Position numbers and translations under genes: made by a program. A DNA stretch of 64,000 nt, taken from the NCBI GenBank assembly GCA_015350385.1, contig WNKI01000001.1, positions 6,287,563 through 6,351,562 of the forward strand, in the 5' to 3' direction. The DNA is from Aculops lycopersici. Its lineage: Eukaryota; Arthropoda; Arachnida; Trombidiformes; Eriophyidae. Shown here in pieces: positions 1-7,785 of this stretch (the stretch's first letter is position 1; the number at the start of each line of letters is the position of its first letter). The notes under the pieces are model-generated. The model ran no database searches. It was not told the origin of the DNA and was given only the letters and a program-made list of their open reading frames with translations.

Positions 1-2
1 CT

Positions 3-974
3 TCGACGAGTATATTTGGCGGTCAGACACAGACTCAAACGTCTAGTATCTTCGGCCAACAAACACCGAATACTTCGACTAGCTTGTTTGATACTCAGAA
101 CAAACCTGGAGGTATCACCAACTCACCTTTTCAGCTCGGAGGCCAGCCATTCAATACTGCCAACAATACTTCACTAGGTGGGACTCAGAACAATACTTTC
201 GGCATCTTCGGCAACAACAACAACACAACTGGTGCACAGTCTAGTACGACACCTTTTGGTGCCACATCAAATGTCAATAGCCCCTTTTCAAACTCTAATT
301 CTATCTTCTCGAACACAAACAACCAGACAAGCGGATCAATATTCAGCAACACTCTCTCACAAGATGCTAACAAGTCTGCATTTGGTCAGCCTCAACCATC
401 GAATTCGTTGTTCAACTTTGGTGCGAACACAAACAACAATACCTCCTTGAACAGTACACCCGCGTTTGGTCAGCCATCAAAGCCTACAATGTTCAACAGT
501 CCCTTTTCGACACAACCATCCATGACCCAAACAGGGTCATTGTTTGGTAATACCTCACAGACAGCAAATAACCAATCATCACTCTTTGGAGTCACCAACA
601 ACGCCGGCCAACAAGCTTCGAGTTTGTCGGGTCCTACAGACAGTGGAGTCAAGCAGAGTCCTGATATGTTACTGAATCGTCTAAAAACTTTACCTTATGG
701 CGGTAGTTCCTTGTTTGTGAGCAACAACAATTCTGGATCAGATCTAAAAACATCACCAAGCTTTCAAAAGTCAAATATCACGAAGAGTGCAGGGAAATCG
801 GACAAACCGAATACTAGCGCCAAGCCATTAGCCAACCCCTCGTTGTTCGATGAACTGGACGACCAACCGGACGATCTCAAGTGCGCGCTGGACATATTCA
901 TGCCCAAGAAAAGTATCAAGAAGCTGGATCTCCCGCCAACATCAACTTATAACAAATCTCCCGTGGCTCATTAA
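3..974 (+). CDS. Nup98: Nup98 nucleoporin, C-terminal part (5' end outside window)
   Basis: The frame is open from the first complete codon at position 3, so the gene starts outside the window; no internal ATG needs to be invoked. The translation is an Asn/Ser/Thr-rich FG-repeat domain (IFG, LFG, PFG, AFG repeats) that would line the central channel of the nuclear pore. It is followed by two landmarks of Nup98: a LNRLKTLPYG..LF motif (human Nup98 has a PYGDNPLF motif) and SLFDELDD..., then FMPKKSIKKL, which matches the human Nup98 segment FMPKKSIKKL exactly. In animals this segment is followed by the autoproteolytic domain and then Nup96. Here a TAA stop comes about 20 residues after the match, and an AATAAA lies at 1060-1065. 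No convincing splice donor is visible near the end. Identity is strong; whether the protein really ends here is the open point. Confidence 0.9.
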   Translation, partial: STSIFGGQTQTQTSSIFGQQTPNTSTSLFDTQNKPGGITNSPFQLGGQPFNTANNTSLGGTQNNTFGIFGNNNNTTGAQSSTTPFGATSNVNSPFSNSNSIFSNTNNQTSGSIFSNTLSQDANKSAFGQPQPSNSLFNFGANTNNNTSLNSTPAFGQPSKPTMFNSPFSTQPSMTQTGSLFGNTSQTANNQSSLFGVTNNAGQQASSLSGPTDSGVKQSPDMLLNRLKTLPYGGSSLFVSNNNSGSDLKTSPSFQKSNITKSAGKSDKPNTSAKPLANPSLFDELDDQPDDLKCALDIFMPKKSIKKLDLPPTSTYNKSPVAH

Positions 975-1377
975 TTATCTGGATTATCTTCATTGATAGT
1001 GTGATATTCAAGCATCTCTCGCCTGCAAGATGAAGGTTGAGCACGAATCTTCGGCTTTAAATAAATGAACATTTCCTTCATTTCCCTTATGTGCTTATCT
1101 CGAATAAAAAGTAACCCGATATCGTCAATCTGTTCTGGACTCAAGATGTCATGATTTCTCATTCAAGACCACACTGGAAAACCGGAAAGTCAAGTATTTA
1201 CAGAGGTATCGACCATCCTGTGCATAGTGACCATAGGGCTATCAGTTTATTTGGTCGCATTGATAATTGGCTAAACTTTAAAGCTACCTGTTCTCTCTGT
1301 TGACTATGCTGAATAAAATGTTGAACATACAAATGAAATGGTAATATCACCAAATTTTATTGAGATAAATCGATCGA
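975..1377. other. Spacer between convergent Nup98 and Nup133
   Basis: This holds the Nup98 3' end with AATAAA at 1060-1065 and, on the minus strand, the Nup133 poly(A) signal at 1356-1361, about 16 bases after its stop. A minus-strand open stretch at 971-1162 encodes a helical-looking peptide with a faint resemblance to the C-terminal region of Nup133. It is separated from the main frame by stops and cannot be joined by an obvious intron. Confidence 0.5.
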
Positions 1378-3159
1378 TCATTCGGCAAGTTGAGCCAGTT
1401 TACTCAAGGCTAACAACGTTTCTCTCCGATCTGCTAGAGTCTCACTACTCTCAGCGAGTTGCTTGAGAGTCTCACTGGCGAGTAAGTATTGTTTAGAGTC
1501 GATCTGCTGTATCCATTGGAAGTCCTTGTTCTCTTTAAGGACGTCTGCAAGTTCATCAACCTTGCGATTAGATTGCCTGTCAGTGAAGCCCGATCTATTG
1601 TGCATAGATTCATCCGCTAGAGGTTGGGTGGACTTGTTGAACATGGACTGGTTATTGTTATGTGCATTGACACCGATGGGGGTGGCGGTTGGCTTGTCAT
1701 TATTCTCGTTGTTTGCATCATCTTCTTCGTCCAACTCCACAACCATAGGCTCGACACGACTGGCCATGGATTGTTGTGTCATATTGTGTCTTGAGCGATT
1801 CATAGACTCGTCTCGAATAGATGTGCCTGGCATTGCAGCATCAATTTGAATGCTTGTATCATTGAGGCGAGACTTATTCATGTTGACTACAGGCTTGACG
1901 TAAATCAGGCCATCCCGCTGGGTGAATAGAATCGGAGCACCTTCAATAAATCCTGCACCGAGTATACTATCGTTTTGGTTTCCATAATCTAATGCGTCTA
2001 GGATATCATCATTCACCTGGACGAGGTAGAGAAACTTGCGGTCGTAGAGAAAACATGGCGTCGATGGGGAAACAATTCTTTCGAGGAATCTCAGAGATAG
2101 TAGTTGGTCTTCCGACTCATTAGAGTAGCGCCACGTATGAGATCCAAGTATAGTTACGCTTGATAGTCTATCGCCAGCTTGATATGGATTAAAGATACAG
2201 GTGGCATAATTCACGGTGTTATCGCGAGCCGAATTGAGAGTTACTAATAGAATCAATAGCTCCTTCGACTTTGTAGTTATCATATCGACGGGCCAAAAGC
2301 TCAGGTTGCTCGCATCATTCAACTCGAGTCCGGAAACCAATCCAAGCTGAATATTTTTATGCAAATCCCACTCTCTTATCAGCTGGTTAACACTGTGAAC
2401 ACCTTGATTGGTGCGAGCCCATTGCCTCAACCTTAGGGTGGAGCTTAATATAAAGAAAGGTCGATCTGTGGAGCCCGACTTCTCGATTGTGGATTGCGAG
2501 TACTTCGGTACCGCAAAAAGGGGACGTCTAGTTTCTGTTATCTCATTTGTCATAGGCCCAAAGAACAGATTTGTCATTCTTCTACTAAATCCTGATATCA
2601 AACTTGCCGGTTCGGTTAGAGGCGAGCAGATGAGAATCTTCTTCGGATCATGTGAGTCGAATCCAATTGTGAGTAAAAATATGAGACCAGTAGTTGTTCC
2701 GAGTAAATATTCATATGCTGATATTGGTGCTAGTATACAAAATTCCTGTCCTTGAACTTCGGCAACAGTCATCTCGGTATATTGTTCGCTAGCTACACTT
2801 GACCAAAATCTTATCACTCCCTCAGGGGACACTACAAATGCAGATGGAACTGTAACCGCTCTCATGGAGGTATTTGGGTTCTGAGGAATAAAAAATACCT
2901 GTATCAAGTTGGCACGATGCGATACATCTGATTGAGGTAATGGTAACTCAAAGCATGGACTCAACATCCTACGCGTCTTGACCTTTGTTGGATCATCCTT
3001 GAAGCGCCAAACGAGTAACTTTCGACCACTGACAAGCCAAGCCCATCCCTTATCCATCAGTCTAACGCTCATGGATTCGAAAGATTGTTTTTGGGAGCTA
3101 ATCGCCTCGACCACGAGGAATGGCAGTAGAGAGCCATAGGTTTCTGTTTTGATATTCAT
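1378..3159 (-). CDS. Nup133: Nup133-like nucleoporin, shortened
   Basis: This 593-residue protein (starting at the ATG 3157-3159) belongs to the Nup133 family, a Y-complex scaffold component of the nuclear pore. Residues about 15-422 form the N-terminal beta-propeller: GWAWLVSGRKLLVW (38-51) matches the family's GWAWLVCG..L.IW strand, and SILGAG...PILF near 398-412 matches the propeller end. Residues 423-533 are low-complexity, Asn/Ser/Met-rich with an acidic patch. The last 36 residues (YLLASETLKQLAES... then LLALSKLAQLA) match the family segment YQLASHTL...LLGLSKLAALAS, which in human Nup133 (1156 residues) lies roughly 190 residues from the C-terminus. About 400 residues of alpha-solenoid plus the last ~190 residues are therefore missing. 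The frame extends upstream to 3324, but that part looks like untranslated sequence; the chosen ATG begins just before the conserved region. AATAAA follows the TGA by about 16 bases, supporting a true gene end. Confidence 0.85.
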   Translation of the reverse strand: MNIKTETYGSLLPFLVVEAISSQKQSFESMSVRLMDKGWAWLVSGRKLLVWRFKDDPTKVKTRRMLSPCFELPLPQSDVSHRANLIQVFFIPQNPNTSMRAVTVPSAFVVSPEGVIRFWSSVASEQYTEMTVAEVQGQEFCILAPISAYEYLLGTTTGLIFLLTIGFDSHDPKKILICSPLTEPASLISGFSRRMTNLFFGPMTNEITETRRPLFAVPKYSQSTIEKSGSTDRPFFILSSTLRLRQWARTNQGVHSVNQLIREWDLHKNIQLGLVSGLELNDASNLSFWPVDMITTKSKELLILLVTLNSARDNTVNYATCIFNPYQAGDRLSSVTILGSHTWRYSNESEDQLLSLRFLERIVSPSTPCFLYDRKFLYLVQVNDDILDALDYGNQNDSILGAGFIEGAPILFTQRDGLIYVKPVVNMNKSRLNDTSIQIDAAMPGTSIRDESMNRSRHNMTQQSMASRVEPMVVELDEEDDANNENNDKPTATPIGVNAHNNNQSMFNKSTQPLADESMHNRSGFTDRQSNRKVDELADVLKENKDFQWIQQIDSKQYLLASETLKQLAESSETLADRRETLLALSKLAQLAE

Positions 3160-3566
3160 TTTTGATTGGTATTTGATAATATCTAGTAATAATTGTATTT
3201 GGTCGGGGGTTTTGTTACGCAAAAAATTGTATGAATAGAGTTTGTAAACAGAGAAAGATCGTGATAAAACGTGCGCGTGTGAGGTTACCAGTATAACACA
3301 GGCAACAGTCAACACAATGAACACACATTGAGTTTTACCATTTTAAGGCATTGAAGTCAACTTTACTACAATATTTCCCATCTGAATGTACCTTTTACGC
3401 GCGGTCTCCACGCGCTTAGAAGTTGGGGGAAAAACTGCCACTTTGCTTCACAATTTTCAAGCCATTCTGTTGGTAGATTCATCGGTTGGCGCCCTGATAA
3501 CCTCGCGCTTCCATTTGCGTCATATTTTCAATGAATTAAACTAATTATACATATAGAATCAGCGAC
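3160..3566. promoter_or_regulatory. Shared divergent promoter, Nup133 / TAF9
   Basis: About 400 bases separate the divergent starts of Nup133 and TAF9, so both promoters must lie here. No clear TATA box is seen at a convincing distance for either gene. The part at 3160-3324 is an open frame on the minus strand continuing Nup133 and resembling a signal peptide by composition; it is best read as 5' leader. Confidence 0.5.
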
Positions 3567-3926
3567 ATGTCCAAAGACGTTCAGGTAATCGATGCAATAC
3601 TCGGGGAGATGTCAGTAACAGACTATGAGCCTCGAGTTGTGCATCAGCTCATGGAATTCACAAATCGTTATGTTAGCGATGTTTTGCAAGAGGCACAAGT
3701 ATTATCGAGTCATGCCAAAAAGGATATAATCGATATCAATGACGTCAAATTAGCTATCGATATTCACACCGACAAAACCGTAACAAATCCACCTCCCAAG
3801 GAACTATTGCTTGAAGTTGTAAGGGATAAAAACAATCAACCTCTGCCACCTATCAGGCCGCATAATGGACCAAGGATACCATTTGACAGGTACACAACAA
3901 TCGGCTCAAACTATAAATTGAAGTAA
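3567..3926 (+). CDS. Taf9: Transcription initiation factor TFIID subunit 9 (TAF9)
   Basis: This 119-residue protein has a histone-fold domain. TAF9 pairs with TAF6 in TFIID and SAGA-type complexes in the nucleus. Family matches run along the whole length: SVTDYEPRVVHQLMEF and FTNRYV (human [20 protein letters not shown]), SSHAKK followed by D.NDVKLAI, then NPPPKELLLEVVR and the C-terminal GPRIPFDRY. The ATG sits immediately before the conserved domain, and the protein ends where the conserved region ends in animals; the variable C-terminal tail is absent. It is a single exon. It is convergent with the peroxidase gene, leaving about 100 bases between the two stops, and divergent from Nup133. 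Confidence 0.97.
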   Translation: MSKDVQVIDAILGEMSVTDYEPRVVHQLMEFTNRYVSDVLQEAQVLSSHAKKDIIDINDVKLAIDIHTDKTVTNPPPKELLLEVVRDKNNQPLPPIRPHNGPRIPFDRYTTIGSNYKLK

Positions 3927-4027
3927 AATCCAATGAATTTCGCATGACAATCAACATGTAATGAGCTTTTTGTGTCTCATTGTATATCTAAGAACTCTAC
4001 GTTATCATGTGAAATCAAGAATTGGAT

Positions 4028-7000
4028 TCAGCCAGCCTCAGGCGATATCGGCCTCGTAGCCATCACTCTTGGCTCATACCATAAGCTGATATCAATATCG
4101 GGTAGCTGATTGCAAATCACTGTTGGATTGAGAATCGGGTGCGGTAGTCGCAAGACCATCTGCTGGACAGCTACCACAGTGTCGGAGTTGGCGCAGATTA
4201 ATCTCGCTAGAGTGACACTTTTGATGGCTTCAAGTTGGGGAGGTGTGAAAGCGTGCGGTCCCATTGAAGACTCAAACCAAAATCGGTCGCCCTTCCTTAT
4301 GGCTTCAAATTGACGCCCAATGATGCAAGCGAAGGTTGGGCCTACGAGAGAGTCAGGGTTAGCCGGAAATTCGCTCAGGCCACCTGTGAAGAGGTCAACA
4401 TCATCGACACTCTCATATAGTTGCGCCATCAGATGTGAGCTGGCGTTACTCATATATTGATCCAGCTGGTCGAACGATTCCACGCGACCCAAACCACACC
4501 ACTCCCGATAGGCATTGTATCCGGCGACTCCCTGATCGCGGCCTCGCTGAATGTTTATGGCTGTTAGATCGAGACCAATCTGTTGGTTGGGTTCCTGTAA
4601 CAGGTGGCCACTTAAATCAGTGCTTATAAAGGGATCCACCGATTGACTAGGTGAGTTCAAGGCTCCCAATAAGAACTCATCAAGCGCAAAGGGTTCGTAT
4701 AGAGGCCAGGGTTGTCGATAAACTGATCGTAGCAGGTACAACCCGCGCAATCCATGAGTGTAATTGAATCTATAAATCACGCTTGGCACTGTTGTATGTC
4801 CCTGTCTAAAGGCGGCTGCCGCAAATGCTTGCGAAACTCCGGGATTAACCGATGGGTCATAATGATCCCAATAACCTGAAGCCTCCTCTTGCAAATTGTA
4901 CTTGGCCGTTAGCTTGGGGCCAAGTAAGGAGGGTAGGTACTCGCTCAGTAAAATATGTTGAACCATGGCGATGTGAATGTGTCTGGCCTCGTGGTACAGC
5001 CTCTGGTCAAGCCAATGAGGATTCACCATAGCCAGCGCCTCGGCAAGTCGATTATGCTGACGAGCGTGAACAGTATGCAGGGTAGCCAATAGTATTTGTT
5101 GGTTAGTCCTTGCATCACCTGAACGAAAGCAAAATAACCCACCCCTCCTGCCGAGACACTCTTCGTCCGGATTAGCTGTTTGTGGGGGTAGTATAGGTTT
5201 TAGATTTTGGTTCCGGAAGTAGTATTGCATCGCTAATTGACCTCGACGATTGCTCCTCAGTGAGGCTGTCATTGTTCTCGTGGATCCATAAACAAAACTT
5301 GCATCGATGAAAGAGGTGATCATGTTAACTTGAGTTCGTGGACCCAGAGTACACCCTGGCCGCAGGCCAGCAATGGATCGCTTAAAATCGTGGCACCAGA
5401 TCCTGTAGGGGGCATAAACTGGGTCACCAGGTCCAATTTGGATGGGTAAACACACACGCTGCCGGGGAGTGAGTGGTTTATTGGCGAGAAGTAAGCGAGC
5501 TGTGACTGTGGTGTCTATTGGGCAGCAAGAGAAGTCGTGTCCTGTTTGAATGCGAGAACTGGAGGCTAGAGCTAAATCATGATTGACCAGTTGACCCCAA
5601 GCCATGAACATGGTTGATAGGTCACTCGAGGGGCGATCTAAATCGGGGTGCAAATTTATGGCCAGCAATCGAGGCGTTGGAAGCTCCGATCTCAATTGCG
5701 CCGAGCGCCTAGGTATGCCTATTCCGTCTGCGTAATCAGCGGGTAGCATTCTGGCGAACGACATGTAACTGGATCCCAGGTGAGGACCCAGCGGGTTGTT
5801 GCATTGACCAGTATGACTGCGATATCTACCAACAGGTGGACAGGCAGGAGGGGTTCGGAATAAAGCGGGACACTGTCGCCAAAGGGAAGTTAAGCTAACG
5901 TTGATCTGTTCCATGCCAAAATGAACCTCATCATAACTCAGATGGAATCTCTGAGCCAATATTCGTGTAGTATATTCAATCAATTCGCCGACCGCATTCA
6001 AACTTGACTCGCTAGGCTCAGCTGACATGAGATCGGAAGGCTGCTGATATCTTAGCAATCTTCTCGCTTTCCGAACAGCCAGCTCTATAGCCGAGTTAGT
6101 TATGCATCCGCCCCGCTGAAGCATCATGGCGCAGACATGCGACTGTTGACTTCCGGTGTGATGCTCTTTCTTCTCTCTCTTTTTCTCCTTCTTATGCTTC
6201 TTCCCTTTCTTTTTTTTCCTCTTTTTCTTTTTCTTTTCCTTCTTTTTCTTCATCTTCTTTTTAACCTTTTTCTTAATCTTCTTCACCTTTTTCTTCTTCT
6301 TGTGGCTTGCGCTAGTTTCCGGTTCATCGACAGGGTTGTAAAGCATTGTTCTCATCTTGTCATTCGAATCCAATGCAGTATCACTATTATCGTAGAATGA
6401 GCTAGAGTTGAGAGCCTGATGATCATCGAAATCATCGAATGGCTTCTCCAGTGCAGTGCCTAAATGGATGTCCTTGTTGATATTTTCATCGTTGTTATCA
6501 CTCGGCTGGTCCACTGGGTTGCTATTGTAAAAATCCTCTTCATCAACATCTTCGTCAACCTCATCGAGCTTATCCTCTTCCTTGTCCGCTTCAGTATCCT
6601 CATCGTCGTCGTCGAAATGTACCACCACCGGCTGGCCAGTGACTAGTTCGGTTGCTTCGCCTTGGCCCCCAAAATCAACAGGTGACTTGCTTGGCTCAGC
6701 CTCAGCCTTAGCCTTGTCCTCCTCCTCTTCGCCGCCCTCTTCTTCCTCTTCACCTTCATCTCCGCGATCACCGTCGCTCTGATCATCATCTTCACCTGAC
6801 ACGTTATCTCCAACCGCATTGTCAACAACACTAATACTTTCATTTGGATGCATAGCGTTCTGTCCCAAGATCCTATCGTCGGGAACTGATTCCACATCCG
6901 GAAATCTAGTCTCAGGCCTGATGATGGCGTGATCCTCTAGATGATGATTTTGGCACGATATGGCTACCACAATCATGGTAACAAAAATAAACAAACACCT

Positions 7001-7156
7001 TATGGCTACACGTTGTTGTTTAGCGAGTCCTCTCGTTCTTATTGACGTCTTGGCTCTTTTGTTAACTTTGGTGAAATCTGACTCGAGGTTAAGATCTGGC
7101 AAAACTCGACACTCGTTGACTTGTTTCGCTCCACCTTCAGATCCTCTCATCCACAT
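4028..7156 (-). CDS. Animal heme peroxidase with acidic/poly-lysine N-terminal extension
   Basis: This is a 1042-residue member of the animal heme peroxidase superfamily (peroxinectin/chorion/myeloperoxidase type). A hydrophobic stretch at about 51-68 after a basic N-terminus suggests a type II anchor or late signal peptide. Residues 120-250 are strongly acidic (runs of E and D) and residues 286-330 are almost only lysine. The peroxidase domain fills about 430-1030. The distal His526 lies in WGQLVNHDLAL, the catalytic Arg683 in GDARTNQQ, followed by LHTVHARQHNRLA, and the proximal His787 in FRQGHT; NIQRGRDQGVAGYNAYREW is the C-terminal family block. Unusually, the two acidic residues that normally ester-bond the heme are changed: the Asp before the distal His is Asn525, and the Glu three residues after the Arg is Gln686. 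Substrate is unknown; a secreted or cell-surface oxidase is likely. It is a single long exon. The start at 7156 is the first ATG in frame. Confidence 0.93.
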   Translation of the reverse strand: MWMRGSEGGAKQVNECRVLPDLNLESDFTKVNKRAKTSIRTRGLAKQQRVAIRCLFIFVTMIVVAISCQNHHLEDHAIIRPETRFPDVESVPDDRILGQNAMHPNESISVVDNAVGDNVSGEDDDQSDGDRGDEGEEEEEGGEEEEDKAKAEAEPSKSPVDFGGQGEATELVTGQPVVVHFDDDDEDTEADKEEDKLDEVDEDVDEEDFYNSNPVDQPSDNNDENINKDIHLGTALEKPFDDFDDHQALNSSSFYDNSDTALDSNDKMRTMLYNPVDEPETSASHKKKKKVKKIKKKVKKKMKKKKEKKKKKRKKKKGKKHKKEKKREKKEHHTGSQQSHVCAMMLQRGGCITNSAIELAVRKARRLLRYQQPSDLMSAEPSESSLNAVGELIEYTTRILAQRFHLSYDEVHFGMEQINVSLTSLWRQCPALFRTPPACPPVGRYRSHTGQCNNPLGPHLGSSYMSFARMLPADYADGIGIPRRSAQLRSELPTPRLLAINLHPDLDRPSSDLSTMFMAWGQLVNHDLALASSSRIQTGHDFSCCPIDTTVTARLLLANKPLTPRQRVCLPIQIGPGDPVYAPYRIWCHDFKRSIAGLRPGCTLGPRTQVNMITSFIDASFVYGSTRTMTASLRSNRRGQLAMQYYFRNQNLKPILPPQTANPDEECLGRRGGLFCFRSGDARTNQQILLATLHTVHARQHNRLAEALAMVNPHWLDQRLYHEARHIHIAMVQHILLSEYLPSLLGPKLTAKYNLQEEASGYWDHYDPSVNPGVSQAFAAAAFRQGHTTVPSVIYRFNYTHGLRGLYLLRSVYRQPWPLYEPFALDEFLLGALNSPSQSVDPFISTDLSGHLLQEPNQQIGLDLTAINIQRGRDQGVAGYNAYREWCGLGRVESFDQLDQYMSNASSHLMAQLYESVDDVDLFTGGLSEFPANPDSLVGPTFACIIGRQFEAIRKGDRFWFESSMGPHAFTPPQLEAIKSVTLARLICANSDTVVAVQQMVLRLPHPILNPTVICNQLPDIDISLWYEPRVMATRPISPEAG
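6170..6302. repeat. AAG-rich purine/pyrimidine tract encoding poly-lysine
   Basis: On the plus strand this is a TTC/CTT-rich polypyrimidine tract; on the coding strand it is an AAG/AAA run specifying about 40 lysines with few interruptions inside the peroxidase gene. It keeps frame despite being repetitive, which suggests selection on the lysines, although slippage expansion is also likely. Confidence 0.8.
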
Positions 7157-7785
7157 TTTTCACAATCGAAGAATCTTGGCACATGGTCTCTTCTGCCTTC
7201 TTAAGTTCCATAATTTTCGAGATTATCATCTTGAAAACCAATCTTGGGGTCTTTTCCATATTACTTTTGCAAAAAGTTGATCCTGGCTATCAGATCAAGA
7301 GGAGGAAAGATGAGGTTGATTCAAACTGTCAGCTCCCTCTTTAATTACAGGTCCTAGAAACGGCAAGTTAAAATTTCCCACGCTTATCGGAACCCTCTTT
7401 GACACCTGTTAGATCGAATTGATACAGCATAGTTATACAGTAGGAGAGAGAGAATGACGCTCGTGAGAAATTCTAACTCTGGACAATGCCTATTTTTGCT
7501 GGTTCGCAGAATCATCGCTTCTTACAAAGTTGGCACAGTTCGCAGGTCTCAAAAGTTGATTCATATACAACTACTCTCGGTGATATGAGGAGTTACGTTG
7601 GATGGTCAGACCTTTTTCTACCCGAGTACACCAATAGCTAGACCTTGACCGCTACATAATGTTCTGTAAGCGGTTTTCGTTTTACACATAGACTGCTCAT
7701 ATAGAATCAAAATGAAACGAAATCCTACAAAGATGAAAATTTGACAGGGCTATGGATGTTTCATTTATTTAGTGTGACCAGGGGT
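7157..7785. other. Intergenic, upstream of peroxidase and downstream of Nup96
   Basis: This must contain the peroxidase promoter (minus strand) and the Nup96 3' end, including a minus-strand AATAAA at 7764-7769. No coding signal is seen. A short GAGAGA run lies near 7445-7453. Confidence 0.5.

Noticed and set aside
3160..3324. Signal-peptide-like N-terminal extension of Nup133
   Set aside because: A nuclear pore scaffold should not have a secretion signal; the conserved region starts after the downstream ATG at 3157-3159.
6137..6782. Plus-strand hydrophobic Leu/Phe/Ser frames opposite the peroxidase
   Set aside because: They are the antisense of the Lys- and Asp/Glu-coding tracts.
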